A stretch of DNA of 64,000 nt, from NCBI RefSeq assembly GCF_029945925.1, contig NZ_JAQSDN010000040.1, forward strand, positions 124,001 through 188,000. Reading direction: 5' to 3'. Source of the DNA: Polaromonas sp. (GTDB lineage: Bacteria > Pseudomonadota > Gammaproteobacteria > Burkholderiales > Burkholderiaceae_C). The translations under genes were made by a program, and so were the position numbers. This document shows positions 16,759-27,184 of the stretch, piece by piece. Each line of letters opens with the position of its first letter. Within the stretch, counting starts at the first letter, position 1. The notes below the pieces were generated by a model that saw only the letters and a list, made by a program, of their open reading frames with translations, did not search any database and was not told the DNA's origin.

Positions 16759-17331
16759 TCACACCAGTAGCCGCGAAGTCCTAGGCACATGCGCCATCAG
16801 AAACTCCATCTGGTCCGCCAGGATGCGGCGGTTGCGCAGGATGAAGTCTTCCCACAGGCTGGGAACATACGGTGTGTAGAGCAGGGGCATGTGCGCCTGC
16901 TCGGGGGTGCGGCTGCTTTTGCGGTGGTTGCAGGCGCGGCAGGCAGTGACCACGTTCATCCAGTTGTCGATGCCGTTCTGCGCGAACGGGATGATGTGCT
17001 CGCGGGTCAGGTCTTCCTCGTGGAAATGGTCACCGCAGTAGGCGCACACATTGCGGTCGCGGGCGAACAGTTTGCTGTTGGTCAGCCCGGGCTTGAGGTC
17101 GAAGGGGTTGATGTTGGGCACGCCCTTGGTGCCGATGATGCTGTTGACGGTGATGATGGACTGGTTGCCGGTGATGGCGTTGTGGCCGCCGTGAAACGTG
17201 GCCACCTGCGCACCCATCTCCCAGCGCACTTCATCCGAGGCATAGTGCAGCACGGCTTGTTCGAGGCTGATCCACGATTGCGGCAACCCCTGGGCTGAGA
17301 GTTTCAAGACCTTCAAACGAACCTCCAACAT
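16759..17331 (-). CDS. HNH endonuclease
   Basis: The 190-residue product has a compact HNH nuclease domain: CAYCGDHF (Cys96, Cys99), the catalytic region LTREHIIPFAQNGIDNW (His112) and CRACNHRK (Cys131, Cys134, His136). The two CxxC pairs bind the structural zinc. An N-terminal 90 residues of unknown fold and a C-terminal helical tail flank it. It stands alone, divergent from ribF, with no restriction methylase or phage genes nearby. This type is common in proteobacteria, and the target is not known. Confidence 0.85.
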   Translation of the reverse strand: MLEVRLKVLKLSAQGLPQSWISLEQAVLHYASDEVRWEMGAQVATFHGGHNAITGNQSIITVNSIIGTKGVPNINPFDLKPGLTNSKLFARDRNVCAYCGDHFHEEDLTREHIIPFAQNGIDNWMNVVTACRACNHRKSSRTPEQAHMPLLYTPYVPSLWEDFILRNRRILADQMEFLMAHVPRTSRLLV

Positions 17332-17490
17332 TTAAAAAACGCATGGAAACCGGACTCAAACTGCTTGAAACCTCAATATACAGCGAATTCATGACAAAGC
17401 CGGGGCAATATCCCTATTTCGTCCTTCAGCCCGCACCCAACCGACCTGAGGCGCTATTAAAACGATAATTGGCAGCATGAAAGTTTCGCT

Positions 17491-18600
17491 ATGAAAGTTT
17501 TCCGCGGCTACAACCACCCCCAGCTTGCGGCGCAGTGCGCGCTGACGATTGGCAACTTCGATGGCGTGCACCGCGGCCACCAGGCCATGCTGGCGCTGCT
17601 GAAAAACGAGGCGCAGCACCGCGGCGTGCCCAGCTGCGTGATGAGCTTCGAGCCCCATCCGCGCGACTACTTCGCCGCCGTGGCGCGCAAGCCCGAACTG
17701 GCACCGGCGCGTATTGCCACCCTGCGCGACAAACTGACCGAGCTGGCGCGCTGCGGCATCGACCAGTGTGTGGTGCTGCCCTTCAATGCGCGGCTGGCCG
17801 CCCAGCCGGCGCAGACCTTCATCGAAGACGTGCTGGTCAAAGGCCTGGGCGCGCGTTACGTGCTGGTGGGCGACGACTTCCGTTTTGGTGCCAAACGCGC
17901 CGGCGACTACGCCATGCTCGACGCCGCCGGTGAGCAGCTGGGTTTTGACGTGGCCCGCATGAACAGTTATGAGATACCGGACCCCCACGCTCGGACCTAC
18001 CTCGCTGCCCCCCAAGGGGGCGTGCCCGCCTTGGGGCGGCCCGGCGGCGGGCGCAGCACCCGCGTCTCAAGTTCGGCGGTGCGGGAGGCCCTGGGCCAGG
18101 GGCAAATGAGCCGGGTGGCCGGCCTGCTGGGCCGGCCTTACAGCATTTCCGGCCATGTGGTGCATGGCCGCAAGCTCGGGCGCGACCTGGGCTTTCGCAC
18201 GCTGAACCTGCGCTTTTCCCACTGGAAACCGGCCGCCAGCGGGATTTTTGCGGTCCAGGTGTTCGGCCTGTCGGACCAGCCCCTGCCCGGTGTGGCCAAC
18301 CTGGGCATCCGGCCCTCGCTGGACCCCGCGGACGTCAACGGCGGACGCGTGCTGCTGGAAACCCATTGCCTGGCCTGGCCCGCCGGCTTGGGGCTGGAGG
18401 AGGCATACGGTAAAATCATCCGCGTGGAACTGCTACACAAACTGCACGACGAACTGAAATACGACGGTCTGGACAGCCTCAAGGCGGGCATCGCCAGGGA
18501 CTGCGACGATGCGCGGACGTTTTTTGCCGAGGCCGCGAAGTCATTTTCAGCATCCATGCACACGGAAACCAGCCGCCAGACCACGCGCGACCGAATTTAG
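17491..18600 (+). CDS. ribF: bifunctional riboflavin kinase/FAD synthetase
   Basis: The enzyme phosphorylates riboflavin to FMN and adenylates FMN to FAD. The N-terminal nucleotidyltransferase has TIGNFDGVHRGHQAMLALL (residues 20-38) with the HxGH-type site, and VGDDFRFG near 128. The riboflavin kinase domain begins near 210 (SGHVVHGRKLGRDLGFRTLN). At 369 residues it is longer than usual because about 164-188 (PHARTYLAAPQGGVPALGRP) derive from a GC-palindrome element placed just before the conserved VSSSAVREAL. The frame is unbroken. ileS and lspA follow on the same strand. Confidence 0.93.
   Translation: MKVFRGYNHPQLAAQCALTIGNFDGVHRGHQAMLALLKNEAQHRGVPSCVMSFEPHPRDYFAAVARKPELAPARIATLRDKLTELARCGIDQCVVLPFNARLAAQPAQTFIEDVLVKGLGARYVLVGDDFRFGAKRAGDYAMLDAAGEQLGFDVARMNSYEIPDPHARTYLAAPQGGVPALGRPGGGRSTRVSSSAVREALGQGQMSRVAGLLGRPYSISGHVVHGRKLGRDLGFRTLNLRFSHWKPAASGIFAVQVFGLSDQPLPGVANLGIRPSLDPADVNGGRVLLETHCLAWPAGLGLEEAYGKIIRVELLHKLHDELKYDGLDSLKAGIARDCDDARTFFAEAAKSFSASMHTETSRQTTRDRI
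17982..18053 (+). repeat. GC-palindrome element, copy inside ribF
   Basis: It starts CCCCCACGCTCGG, contains CTCGCTGCCCCCCAAGGGGG and ends in GCGGCCCGGCGGCGGGC. The outer unit and the C/G-rich palindrome match the intergenic copies at 25075, 46421, 46525 and 62449. It is in frame and adds roughly 24 residues to RibF. Confidence 0.7.
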
Positions 18601-18708
18601 ACGATCTCGTCGCCTCTGGCCCCGCCCCTCCCTCCGGGCGAACGGCTTTCTTCCCGACCCGTATTCCGGCGGTCCTGCCTCACCGGCCCGCCTCAACAAA
18701 AGCATCCC

Positions 18709-21540
18709 ATGTCCGACAACAAAACCGATTACCGCAGCACCCTGAACCTGCCCGACACGCCATTCCCCATGCGCGGCGACCTGCCCAAACGCGAAGCCGG
18801 CTGGGTCAAGGAGTGGGACGACAAGGGCATCTACAAAAAGCTGCGCGATGTGCGCGCCGGCAAACCGAAGTTTGTGCTGCACGACGGCCCGCCGTATGCC
18901 AACGGCCAGATCCACATCGGCCACGCGGCCAACAAGATCCTGAAAGACATGATCGTCAAGGCGCGCCAGCTCAAGGGGCTGGACGCCGTGTATGTGCCGG
19001 GCTGGGACTGCCACGGCCTGCCGATCGAAAACGCCATCGAAAAGCTCCATGGCCGCAATCTTTCAAGAGACGACGTGCAGGCCAGGAGCCGCGCTTTTGC
19101 CACCGAGCAGATCGCGCAGCAGAAAGAGGACTTCAAGCGCCTGGGTGTGCTCGGTGAATGGGCCAACCCCTACCTGACCATGAACCCCGGCAATGAAGCC
19201 GACGAGATCCGCGCGCTCAAACGCATCATCGAACGCGGTTTTGTCTACCGCGGCCTCAAGCCCGTCTACTGGTGTTTTGACTGCGGCTCCTCGCTGGCCG
19301 AGTTCGAGATCGAATACGCCGACAAAAAATCGCAGACCCTGGACGTCGGCTTCCAGTGCGACCAGCCCGACAAGCTGGCCGCCGCTTTCGGCCTGAAGAG
19401 CCTGGCCAAGGATGCTTTTGCCGTGATCTGGACCACGACCGCCTGGACCATCCCGGCCAACCAGGCGCTGAACCTGAACCCCGATCTGGACTACGCGCTG
19501 GTCGATACCGAGCGCGGCATTTTGCTGCTGGCCGCCTCGCTGGTGGACAAGTGCATGGAGCGTTACCAGCTCACCGGCACGGTGCTGGCCACCACGGCCG
19601 GCAAACACCTGGCGCTGATCAATTTCAAACACCCGCTGTACGACGTGGATGCTGGTTACCGGCGCCTGAGCCCGGTCTTCCTGGCCGACTACGCGACGGC
19701 CGACGACGGCACCGGTATCGTGCATTCCTCGCCCGCCTACGGCGTGGAAGACTTCAACTCCTGCGTGGCCAACGGCATTGCCTACGACGACATCCTGAAC
19801 CCGGTGCAGGGCAACGGCCGTTACGTCGACGAGCTGCCGCTGTTCGGCGGCCTGAACATCTGGAAAGCCGCACCGCTGGTGATCGAGGCCCTGCGTGACG
19901 CCGGCCGCCTGTTTTCCACGCATGACATCGTGCACAGCTACCCGCATTGCTGGCGCCACAAGACGCCGGTGATCTACCGGGCCGCGGCCCAGTGGTTTGT
20001 GCGCATGGACGAGGGCGAAGGCGTGTTCACCAAAGACAAGGCGCCGCGCACCCTGCGCCAGCTGGCGCTGGCCGCGATCGAGGAAACCAGCTTCTACCCG
20101 GAAAACGGCAAGACCCGCCTGCACGACATGATTGCCGGCCGGCCCGACTGGTGCATCAGCCGCCAGCGCAGCTGGGGCGTGCCGCTGCCGTTTTTCATTC
20201 ACACCGCCACCGGCGAGCTGCACCCGCGCACCATGGAGATCATGGACCAGGCCGCCGCCATGGTGGAGGCCGGCGGCATCGAGGCCTGGAGCAAGGCCAG
20301 CGCCGAGTCCATCATCGGCGCCGATGGCGAGCATGGGGCGCCCAACTACATCAAAAGCACCGACATCCTGGACGTCTGGTTCGACTCGGGCACCACCCAT
20401 TTCCACGTGCTCAAGCGCAGCCATGCCGATCAGTCGGCCTGGCCGGCCGACCTGTACCTCGAAGGCCACGACCAGCACCGCGGCTGGTTCCACTCGTCGC
20501 TGCTCACCTCGTGCGCGATGTATGACCACGCGCCCTACAAGGGTCTGCTGACACACGGCTTCACGGTGGACGGCAAGGGCCGCAAGATGAGCAAGAGCGA
20601 AGGCAACGTCGTGGCGCCGCAAGAGGTGTCGGGCAAGCTGGGCGCAGAGATCATCCGCCTGTGGTGCGCCTCGACCGACTACTCGGGCGACCTGGCCATT
20701 GACGACAAGATCCTGGCGCGGGTGGTCGATGCCTACCGCCGCATCCGCAACACGCTGCGTTTTCTGCTGGCCAATGTCAGCGATTTCGATCCGGCGATAG
20801 ATGCCGTGCCGTTTGAACAGATGCTGGAAATCGACCGTTACGCGCTGAGCCGCGCGGCCCAGCTGCAGGCCGACATCCTGGCGCATTACGAGGTGTACGA
20901 GTTTCACCCGGTGGTCTCCAAACTGCAGATCTACTGCAGCGAAGACCTGGGCTCCTTCTACCTCGACATCCTGAAAGACAGGCTGTACACCACGGCACCG
21001 AAGTCGCTGGCCAGGCGCAGCGCGCAGACCGCGCTGCACCAGATCACGCACGCCATGCTGCGCTGGATGGCGCCTTTCCTGAGCTTCACGGCCGAGGAAG
21101 CCTGGAAAGTTTTCGGCAGTTCGGAATCCATCTTCATGGAAACCTATGCCGACCTGGCCGCGCCCGATGAGGCCCTGCTGGCCAAATGGACACGCATCCG
21201 CGAACTGCGTGATGCGGTCAACAAGGACATCGAGGCCCTGCGCGCCGACGGCAAGGTCGGCTCGTCGCTGCAGGCCAAAGTGACGCTGGAAGTCGCGCCC
21301 GACGACCATGCGCTGCTGGCCAGCCTGGGTGACGATTTGAAGTTCGTCTTCATCACTTCAGCTATTGATTTGATAGCTGGCAGCGCACAATCCATCAGCA
21401 CCGAAGCCAGTTCTGCCGTCAAATGCGAGCGCTGCTGGCATTACCGCGAGGACGTGGGCCACGACGCCGCACACCCGACGATCTGCGGCCGCTGCACCAG
21501 CAACCTGTTCGGTGCAGGGGAAGAAAGGAAGTACGCCTGA
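18709..21540 (+). CDS. ileS: isoleucyl-tRNA synthetase
   Basis: This is a class I synthetase of 943 residues. The HIGH motif is at 69-72 ([11 protein letters not shown]) and KMSKS near 626-630 ([10 protein letters not shown]). A C-terminal zinc finger is seen as [10 protein letters not shown] and [10 protein letters not shown]. The length agrees with bacterial IleRS. Residues about 884-895 ([10 protein letters not shown]) coincide with a GCTAT core palindrome, just before the zinc finger. The stop overlaps the lspA start by one base (TGATG), so the two are coupled. Confidence 0.96.
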   Translation: MSDNKTDYRSTLNLPDTPFPMRGDLPKREAGWVKEWDDKGIYKKLRDVRAGKPKFVLHDGPPYANGQIHIGHAANKILKDMIVKARQLKGLDAVYVPGWDCHGLPIENAIEKLHGRNLSRDDVQARSRAFATEQIAQQKEDFKRLGVLGEWANPYLTMNPGNEADEIRALKRIIERGFVYRGLKPVYWCFDCGSSLAEFEIEYADKKSQTLDVGFQCDQPDKLAAAFGLKSLAKDAFAVIWTTTAWTIPANQALNLNPDLDYALVDTERGILLLAASLVDKCMERYQLTGTVLATTAGKHLALINFKHPLYDVDAGYRRLSPVFLADYATADDGTGIVHSSPAYGVEDFNSCVANGIAYDDILNPVQGNGRYVDELPLFGGLNIWKAAPLVIEALRDAGRLFSTHDIVHSYPHCWRHKTPVIYRAAAQWFVRMDEGEGVFTKDKAPRTLRQLALAAIEETSFYPENGKTRLHDMIAGRPDWCISRQRSWGVPLPFFIHTATGELHPRTMEIMDQAAAMVEAGGIEAWSKASAESIIGADGEHGAPNYIKSTDILDVWFDSGTTHFHVLKRSHADQSAWPADLYLEGHDQHRGWFHSSLLTSCAMYDHAPYKGLLTHGFTVDGKGRKMSKSEGNVVAPQEVSGKLGAEIIRLWCASTDYSGDLAIDDKILARVVDAYRRIRNTLRFLLANVSDFDPAIDAVPFEQMLEIDRYALSRAAQLQADILAHYEVYEFHPVVSKLQIYCSEDLGSFYLDILKDRLYTTAPKSLARRSAQTALHQITHAMLRWMAPFLSFTAEEAWKVFGSSESIFMETYADLAAPDEALLAKWTRIRELRDAVNKDIEALRADGKVGSSLQAKVTLEVAPDDHALLASLGDDLKFVFITSAIDLIAGSAQSISTEASSAVKCERCWHYREDVGHDAAHPTICGRCTSNLFGAGEERKYA
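21358..21392 (+). repeat. GCTAT element core inside ileS
   Basis: The perfect-form core CAGCTATTGATTTGATAGCT followed by GGCAGCGCAC matches the family's conserved left end. The right half (GGGCTGGAGG) is not recognisable. It is read in frame in the linker before the IleRS zinc finger. Confidence 0.5.
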
Positions 21541-22040
21541 TGGCCAAAACCACCTTCGGAACCACGTCCCCCAGCCTGCTGCCCTGGCTGGGCCTGGCGC
21601 TGATCCTCTTGATTGCCGACCAGCTCACCAAGGTGCTGATCCTGGGTTATTACCAGCTCGGGGACGCGACCTATGTCACGAGTTTTTTCAACGTGGTGCG
21701 GGTGCACAACACCGGCGCCGCGTTTTCCTTCCTGGCCTCCGCGTCGGGCTGGCAGCGCTGGTTCTTCACGGCCATCGGCATCGCGGCGGCTCTATTCATC
21801 CTGTGGATGCTCAAGTCGCACGCGGGGCAGAAGCTGTTTTCCTTTGCCCTGGCCTGCATTCTGGGCGGCGCGGTCGGCAATGTGATTGACCGCACGCTGT
21901 ACGGCTATGTGGTCGACTTTCTGGACTTCCACTACGCCGGTTGGCATTTCCCGGCCTTCAACGTGGCTGACAGCGCCATCACCGTCGGGGCCATCTGCCT
22001 GGTGCTGGACGAACTGCTGCGGGTCCGGAACGCGAAATAG
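21540..22040 (+). CDS. lspA: lipoprotein signal peptidase II
   Basis: The 166-residue inner-membrane aspartyl protease cleaves prolipoproteins after lipid attachment. Four membrane helices are visible, with DQLTKVLI early, NTGAAFSFL, and the two catalytic-Asp motifs [19 protein letters not shown] and [11 protein letters not shown]. The start ATG at 21540 overlaps the ileS stop. ribF-ileS-lspA is a conserved proteobacterial order. It would process the lipoproteins encoded elsewhere in this window. Confidence 0.95.
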   Translation: MAKTTFGTTSPSLLPWLGLALILLIADQLTKVLILGYYQLGDATYVTSFFNVVRVHNTGAAFSFLASASGWQRWFFTAIGIAAALFILWMLKSHAGQKLFSFALACILGGAVGNVIDRTLYGYVVDFLDFHYAGWHFPAFNVADSAITVGAICLVLDELLRVRNAK

Positions 22041-22158
22041 GCGCGTCCCGCGCCTGCGCGCCTCCTGCCACTGACCGGCAGCGTGGTGAAAAATGGACGG
22101 CACCCGCTTCAATGCGCCAGTCGCGAGCGCACCGGCGTTATAGTGGCCCTCAACACCT

Positions 22159-23835
22159 ATGAAGCATTTGTTGAATTTGCTGGCAGCCATCGCACTGCTG
22201 GTCTGGGGCACCCACCTGGTTCGGACCGGCATCCTGCGCGTGTTCGGCGCCAATTTACGCCACGTGCTGTCCCGCAGCATAGGCAACCGCTTCACTGCCG
22301 CCCTGTCGGGCCTCGGCGTGACCGCGCTGGTTCAGTCCAGCACCGCCACCTCGCTGATTGTTTCCTCCTTTGTCGGCCAGGGGCTGATCGCGCTGCCGCT
22401 GGCGCTGGCCGTGATGCTGGGCGCCGACATCGGCACCAGCCTGATGGCCGTGGTGTTCTCGTTTGACCTGTCCTGGCTCTCGCCCCTGTTCATCTTCACC
22501 GGCGTGGTGCTTTTCATCTCGCGCCAGACCACCAATGTCGGACGTTTCGGCCGCGTCCTGATCGGCCTGGGCCTGATGCTGCTGGCGCTGCGCCTGGTGA
22601 CCGACTCGACTGCCGTGCTGACCTCGAACGCGGCCGTCAAGGCCCTGCTGGGCACACTCAGCAGCGACCTGCTGCTGGAGATCACGGTCGGCGCGGTGCT
22701 GGCCGTGGTGTCCTACTCCAGCCTGGCCATCGTGCTGCTGACGGCCACCCTGGCAGCCTCGGGCGTGATTCCACTGGACGTGGCGCTGGGGCTGGTGCTG
22801 GGCGCCAACCTCGGCAGCGGCCTGCTGGCAATGTTGACCACGGCCCGGTCGGCCATCGAAGTGCGGCAGGTGCCGCTGGGCAACTTCCTTTTCAAGCTGC
22901 TCGGTGTCGCCGCCGCCGCGCCCTTTGTCGGCCTGTGGCTGCGCCATGTGCGGCCCTTTCTTGGCGAGGCAGCCACCACGGTGGTGCTGTTTCACCTGAT
23001 GTTCAACGTGCTGGTCGGTCTGGTCGGTCTGGTGTTCATCACCTGGACCCAGGTGGTGGCGCGCTGGGTTGAAAAACTCCTGCCGCGCCCGGCCAAGGGC
23101 GGTGCCACCGGCGGCCGGCCACACCACCTGGACCCGACGGCCCTGTCCACCCCGTCGCTGGCCATCTCGTGCGCCGCCCGCGAAGCCCTGCACCAGGCCG
23201 ACGTGGTGGAAAGCATGCTGATCGGCATGCTGGAAATCATGCGTCACAACGACCTGCGGCTGGCCGAAGACCTGCGCAAGATGGACGACACGGTGGACGA
23301 GCTGTATTCGGCCATCAAGTACTACCTGACCAAGATCTCGCGCGAGGCCCTGGGCGAGGAAGAAAGCCGGCGCTGGACCGACATCATCAGCTTCACCATC
23401 AACATGGAGCAGATCGGCGACATCATCGAACGCGTGCTGATCGACATCGAGGACAAGAAGATCAAGCCGGGCCGCAACTTCTCGGAAGCCGGCATGGCCG
23501 AGATCTGCGAGTTGCACCAGCGCCTGCTCGACAACCTGCGCCTGGGCATGAGCGTGTTCCTGAACGGCAATGTGCGCGATGCCAAAAAGCTGCTGGAGGA
23601 AAAAGCGCGTTTCCGCGACCTGGAGCGCGCCTACGCCAACACCCACCTGGGCCGCCTGTCCGACCGCACCATGCAGAGCATGGAAACCAGTTCGCTGCAC
23701 ATCGATTTGATCAGCGACCTCAAACGCATCAACTCGCACATCTGCTCGATTGCCTACCCCATCCTCGACTCGGCCGGCGCCCTGGTGCCCAACCGCCTGC
23801 GTCAAAGCGCCTTCAGTGACTCCGTCTCCCGCTGA
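22159..23835 (+). CDS. Na/Pi cotransporter family protein with PhoU-like tail
   Basis: The 558-residue product begins with a membrane domain of two inverted NaPi repeats; each has the QSS/SYSS hallmark (VQSSTATSLIVSSFVG near 57-72 and VSYSSLAIVLLTATLA near 185-200). From about 335 to 545 is a helical PhoU-like cytoplasmic domain (SMLIGMLEIMRHNDLRLAED and so on). This resembles the YjbB type, implicated in sodium-linked phosphate transport or efflux. A TATAGT box lies near 22139 but I cannot pair it with a -35. The downstream MFS gene is 18 bases away. Confidence 0.87.
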   Translation: MKHLLNLLAAIALLVWGTHLVRTGILRVFGANLRHVLSRSIGNRFTAALSGLGVTALVQSSTATSLIVSSFVGQGLIALPLALAVMLGADIGTSLMAVVFSFDLSWLSPLFIFTGVVLFISRQTTNVGRFGRVLIGLGLMLLALRLVTDSTAVLTSNAAVKALLGTLSSDLLLEITVGAVLAVVSYSSLAIVLLTATLAASGVIPLDVALGLVLGANLGSGLLAMLTTARSAIEVRQVPLGNFLFKLLGVAAAAPFVGLWLRHVRPFLGEAATTVVLFHLMFNVLVGLVGLVFITWTQVVARWVEKLLPRPAKGGATGGRPHHLDPTALSTPSLAISCAAREALHQADVVESMLIGMLEIMRHNDLRLAEDLRKMDDTVDELYSAIKYYLTKISREALGEEESRRWTDIISFTINMEQIGDIIERVLIDIEDKKIKPGRNFSEAGMAEICELHQRLLDNLRLGMSVFLNGNVRDAKKLLEEKARFRDLERAYANTHLGRLSDRTMQSMETSSLHIDLISDLKRINSHICSIAYPILDSAGALVPNRLRQSAFSDSVSR

Positions 23836-23853
23836 CCCGCAGGACATGCAGCG

Positions 23854-25074
23854 ATGAACCCCGACGCTGACCAGCTCTGGCGTGCCCCGCGCTGGGCACT
23901 GGCGGTGCTGCTGGCCCTGCTGGGCATGCTGGGGCCGTTTTCCATCGACACCTACATCCCGGCGTTTTCGGGCATTGCGCGCTCGCTGGGCGCGACGCCG
24001 GTCGAGATGCAGCAGACGCTGTCGGCCTACCTGTTCGGCTTTGCCTTCATGAACCTGTTCCACGGGGCGCTGGCCGACAGCTTTGGCCGTCGTCCGGTGG
24101 TGCTGTGGGGCATCGCGATGTTCACCCTCGCCTCGGCCGGTTGTGCGTTGTCGCAAAGCATTGAGCAGCTGGTGTTTTTCCGGGCGCTGCAGGGCTTGTC
24201 CACCGGCGCCGGCATCGTGGTCTCGCGTGCCGTGATCCGTGACATGTTTCCGCCGGCGCAGGCGCAAAAAATGATGAGCCAGGTGACGATTTATTTCGGC
24301 GTGGCACCGGCGATTGCGCCCATCATCGGCGGCTGGCTGTTCGTGCATCTCGACTGGCACGCGATTTTCTGGTTTCTCACCGGCGTCGGTGTGTTGCTGT
24401 GGACCGCCAATTACCGCCTGCTGCCTGAGACCCTGCACGTCACGCAGCGCCAGCCCTTCAATGTGAAACACCTGATGCGCGGCTACTGGCAGCTCGGTTC
24501 GAGCGCGCGCTTTCTGCTGCTCGCGCTGGCCAGCGGCGTGCCCTTCAACGGCATGTTTCTGTACGTGCTGGCTGCACCCGAATTCCTGGGTTCGCACCTG
24601 GGCCTGGCACCGACGGAGTTTTTCTGGTTCTTCGTGCTGACGATTGCGGGCATCATGGCCGGCGCCTGGGTCAGCGGCCGCATGGCCGGCAGGGTCGCGC
24701 CCAAGCAGCAGATCCGCCACGGCTTTGTGATCATGCTGGTGATTGCGGTGCTCAACCTGGCGGCCAACCTGCTGTTCAAGGCGCATGTCTCCTGGGCGCT
24801 GTTTCCGATTGCCATCTTCGCCTTCGGCTGGGCCCTGATGGTGCCGGTGGTGACCCTGCTGGTGCTGGACCTCTACCCCGAGCGGCGCGGCATGGCGTCG
24901 TCCCTGCAGGCCTTTATCGGCTCGACCGCCAACGGCATCGTGGCCGGCGTGATCGCGCCGCTGATCATGCACTCCACCGTGGCGCTGGCGGCAACGTCGC
25001 TGCTGATGATGAGCATTGGCCTGCTGGCCTGGCTCTACCTGCACCACCGCTGGCCGGAGATCGGCAGAAGTTAA
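23854..25074 (+). CDS. Bcr/CflA family drug-resistance MFS transporter
   Basis: The 406-residue product has twelve predicted membrane helices. Family marks include LGPFSIDTYIPAFSGIARSL in the first loop, YLFGFAFMNLFHGALADSFG (motif A variant DSFGRRPV) and RALQGLSTGAGIVVSRAVIR, the helix-5 motif C region. It is probably a proton-driven exporter of drugs or metabolites. A GC-palindrome element directly follows the stop codon. Confidence 0.87.
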   Translation: MNPDADQLWRAPRWALAVLLALLGMLGPFSIDTYIPAFSGIARSLGATPVEMQQTLSAYLFGFAFMNLFHGALADSFGRRPVVLWGIAMFTLASAGCALSQSIEQLVFFRALQGLSTGAGIVVSRAVIRDMFPPAQAQKMMSQVTIYFGVAPAIAPIIGGWLFVHLDWHAIFWFLTGVGVLLWTANYRLLPETLHVTQRQPFNVKHLMRGYWQLGSSARFLLLALASGVPFNGMFLYVLAAPEFLGSHLGLAPTEFFWFFVLTIAGIMAGAWVSGRMAGRVAPKQQIRHGFVIMLVIAVLNLAANLLFKAHVSWALFPIAIFAFGWALMVPVVTLLVLDLYPERRGMASSLQAFIGSTANGIVAGVIAPLIMHSTVALAATSLLMMSIGLLAWLYLHHRWPEIGRS

Positions 25075-25172
25075 GGCCCCCACGCTCCGCCGCTGCGCGG
25101 GTCGCTGCCCCCCCGGGGGGGCGCTGCGCCTGCGGGCCGGCAAAGCCGGACCCGCGGCCCCTGCTTGAAGGG
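25075..25172 (+). repeat. GC-palindrome element, intergenic copy
   Basis: It runs from CCCCCACGCTCCGCCGCTGC through TCGCTGCCCCCCCGGGGGGG to GGCCGGCAAAGCCGGACCCG and CGGCCCCTGCTTGAA. It contains several nested palindromes and lies between convergent genes. Confidence 0.8.
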
Positions 25173-25198
25173 GAGAAGTCCCCTCGCTGATGAAGTGC

Positions 25199-26014
25199 TT
25201 ATGCCAGCAGCGCGGCCTGGATCAATGCCGCTTCGAGCGTGAACTCCCCGCCGCGCATCTTCTGCAGCAAGGCGTGGCCGTCCATCAGCGCAAAACACGC
25301 GACCTCGCCGTCCTGGTTCACCGGCGTGGCGCCGTCCGGCACGGTGCAGTGGTACCAGTCGATGCGTTCGACCACGTAGCCGGCGCCGCGGCCGTCGTCG
25401 CAGGGACGGCGGATGTCGACACGGCCGCCGCGAACCATGCCCCGCAGCTGGTCCAGCGTCAGGCCAGCCTCTTCCCAGGTCTCGCGCACCAGCGCTGTTG
25501 CGAGCGTGTCTTCGGCGGACACCATGCCACCCATCAGGGTGTCCCAGAGGCCGGGGTCGTTGGGTTTGTCAAAAGCCCGTTGCTGCACCCAGAAGCGGCC
25601 GTCCACGGTTTGCCCCACCAGATGCACAGCCTGGGTGGTGATGCCCAGCGGCCGGACCGCCGCGCGCTCCACCGTACCGAGGCGAACCCCATGCTGATCG
25701 TTCACCGCGAGTTGCTCATCGCGCCAGGCGCCAGCGAGGTCGGCCGCCTGCAGGGCGGCAGCCACGCGATTCAGGCCGGCCGTCACATCGCCCAGCAGGT
25801 GCCAGCCCGGCTGCCCATCGCGCTCTTCTTTTAATAGCTGCTTGCGCCCGTCCAGTAAGGGCTGGAGGTCGATTTGATGTAATAAATCAGGTTCGACCGT
25901 TCCGATCAGCGAGGCACCGGACCACAGCGGCACGCGCGGGCGCAAGGGCGGCTGGGCGGCGGCTGCGCGCTGGGCGCGCAGCCAGTTCAGATCAAAAGCC
26001 CGCGGGTTCTCCAC
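25199..26014 (-). CDS. Nudix hydrolase with DUF4743-type N-terminal domain
   Basis: The 271-residue product ends in a Nudix hydrolase domain. The Nudix box, residues 163-185 (GMVSAEDTLATALVRETWEE then AGL), has all consensus Gly, Glu and Arg positions. The roughly 120-residue N-terminal part is of the DUF4743 type found in thiamine-pyrophosphokinase-linked Nudix proteins, so a thiamine-derivative or other nucleotide-diphosphate substrate is possible. Residues about 46-64 (LLDGRKQLLKEE) are encoded by a GCTAT element read in frame. The gene follows the quinone reductase gene by 6 nt. Confidence 0.85.
   Translation of the reverse strand: MENPRAFDLNWLRAQRAAAAQPPLRPRVPLWSGASLIGTVEPDLLHQIDLQPLLDGRKQLLKEERDGQPGWHLLGDVTAGLNRVAAALQAADLAGAWRDEQLAVNDQHGVRLGTVERAAVRPLGITTQAVHLVGQTVDGRFWVQQRAFDKPNDPGLWDTLMGGMVSAEDTLATALVRETWEEAGLTLDQLRGMVRGGRVDIRRPCDDGRGAGYVVERIDWYHCTVPDGATPVNQDGEVACFALMDGHALLQKMRGGEFTLEAALIQAALLA
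25824..25877 (+). repeat. GCTAT element copy inside the Nudix gene
   Basis: The left palindrome is shortened (TTCTTTTAATAGCTG) but the rest is canonical: CTTGCGCCCGTCCAGTAAGG followed by GCTGGAGGTCGA. It is antisense to, and in frame with, the Nudix gene. Confidence 0.7.
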
Positions 26015-26020
26015 CTTCGG

Positions 26021-27016
26021 TCACAGCGTCAGGATGGTGCAGCCGGTGGTCTTGCGCGCTTCCAGGGAGATGTGCGCCTGCTGCACCTGGGCCAGCGGGA
26101 AGCGCTGGTCAATCTGGATATTCACCTTGCCGCTGCTGACCATGGCAAACAGCTGGTCGGCCATGTCCTGCGTGCTTTCGCGCGTGGCAATGTGGGTGAA
26201 CAGCGTGGGCCGCGACACGTAGAGCGAACCCTTGGCGGCCAGCAGGCCGATGTCCAGCGGCTCGACCTTGCCCGAGGCGTTGCCGAAATTGGCCAGCAGG
26301 CCAAACGGGCGCAGGCAGTCGAGCGACTTGAGGAAGGTGTCCTTGCCGACCGAGTCGTACACCACCTTCACGCCCTGCCCGCCGGTGATCTCCTTGACGC
26401 GGGCGACAAAATCCTCTTTCGCGTAATTGATGACAAAGGCCGCGCCCTGCGCTTTGGCCAGCGCACACTTGTCGTCGGAACCGGCGGTGCCTATGAGTTG
26501 CAGGCCCATGGCCCTGGCCCACTGGCAGGCGATCAGGCCGACACCGCCGGCCGCGGCGTGAAACAGCACAAAATCGCCGGCCTGCAAGCCGCCCTGCGGC
26601 TGGGTGCGGTTCAGCAGGTACTGCACCGTCAGGCCCTTGAGCATCATGGCCGCGCCGGTCTCGAAGGAAATGTCGTCGGGCAGCTTGCAGACACACTTGG
26701 CGGGCATCACACGCAGCTCGCAGTAGCTGCCTGGGGGCTGGCTCGCATACGCCGCGCGGTCGCCGGCCTTCAGGTGCGTGACACCTTCGCCGACGGCCTC
26801 GACCACGCCCGACGCTTCCATGCCCAGCTGCAGCGGCATGGGCAGCTTGTACAGGCCGGCGCGCTGGTAAACGTCGATGTAGTTCAGGCCCACCGCCTTG
26901 TGACGGATGCGGATTTCGCCGGGGCCGGGTTCGCCGACTGTCACCTCCACCAGCTTGAGTTCTTCAGGTCCGCCGTTCTGGTCAATCTGGACGGCGAGCG
27001 AGGTGGTCTGGGCCAT
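26021..27016 (-). CDS. NADPH:quinone oxidoreductase family protein
   Basis: The 331-residue zinc-free medium-chain dehydrogenase is of the quinone oxidoreductase type. It has the N-terminal GroES-like domain (NYIDVYQRAGLYKLPMP) and a Rossmann domain with HAAAGGVGLIACQWARAMG. It probably reduces quinones or enones with NADPH in the cytosol. ATG 27016 is chosen over 27073 because AAGGA precedes it and MAQTTSLAVQI is the expected N-terminus. It is co-transcribed with the Nudix gene. Confidence 0.87.
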   Translation of the reverse strand: MAQTTSLAVQIDQNGGPEELKLVEVTVGEPGPGEIRIRHKAVGLNYIDVYQRAGLYKLPMPLQLGMEASGVVEAVGEGVTHLKAGDRAAYASQPPGSYCELRVMPAKCVCKLPDDISFETGAAMMLKGLTVQYLLNRTQPQGGLQAGDFVLFHAAAGGVGLIACQWARAMGLQLIGTAGSDDKCALAKAQGAAFVINYAKEDFVARVKEITGGQGVKVVYDSVGKDTFLKSLDCLRPFGLLANFGNASGKVEPLDIGLLAAKGSLYVSRPTLFTHIATRESTQDMADQLFAMVSSGKVNIQIDQRFPLAQVQQAHISLEARKTTGCTILTL

Positions 27017-27184
27017 GGTGTTTTTCCTTGGAAGGCGATGGAAGGGATGCGAAAAGAAGAATGCGGCCTGCATCCTGCCACGAATCTCCGGGCTCTGCTC
27101 GCCGCGGACGCGGCCGGCCCGGGCGCGGGGCTGGTGTTCAGGCTTTCTTCAGCAATTCCGCGGCGTGCTGGGTACAGTCGCCGC

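Noticed and set aside
19063..21309. 748-codon open frame antisense to ileS
   Set aside because: It lies fully opposite a clear ileS and has the Val/Gly/Arg/His-rich composition usual for antisense frames in high-GC DNA.
22255..25143. 962-codon open frame antisense to the Na/Pi and Bcr/CflA genes
   Set aside because: Both sense genes have strong family motifs. The antisense frame is rich in Gln, His, Arg and Gly and has no domain pattern.
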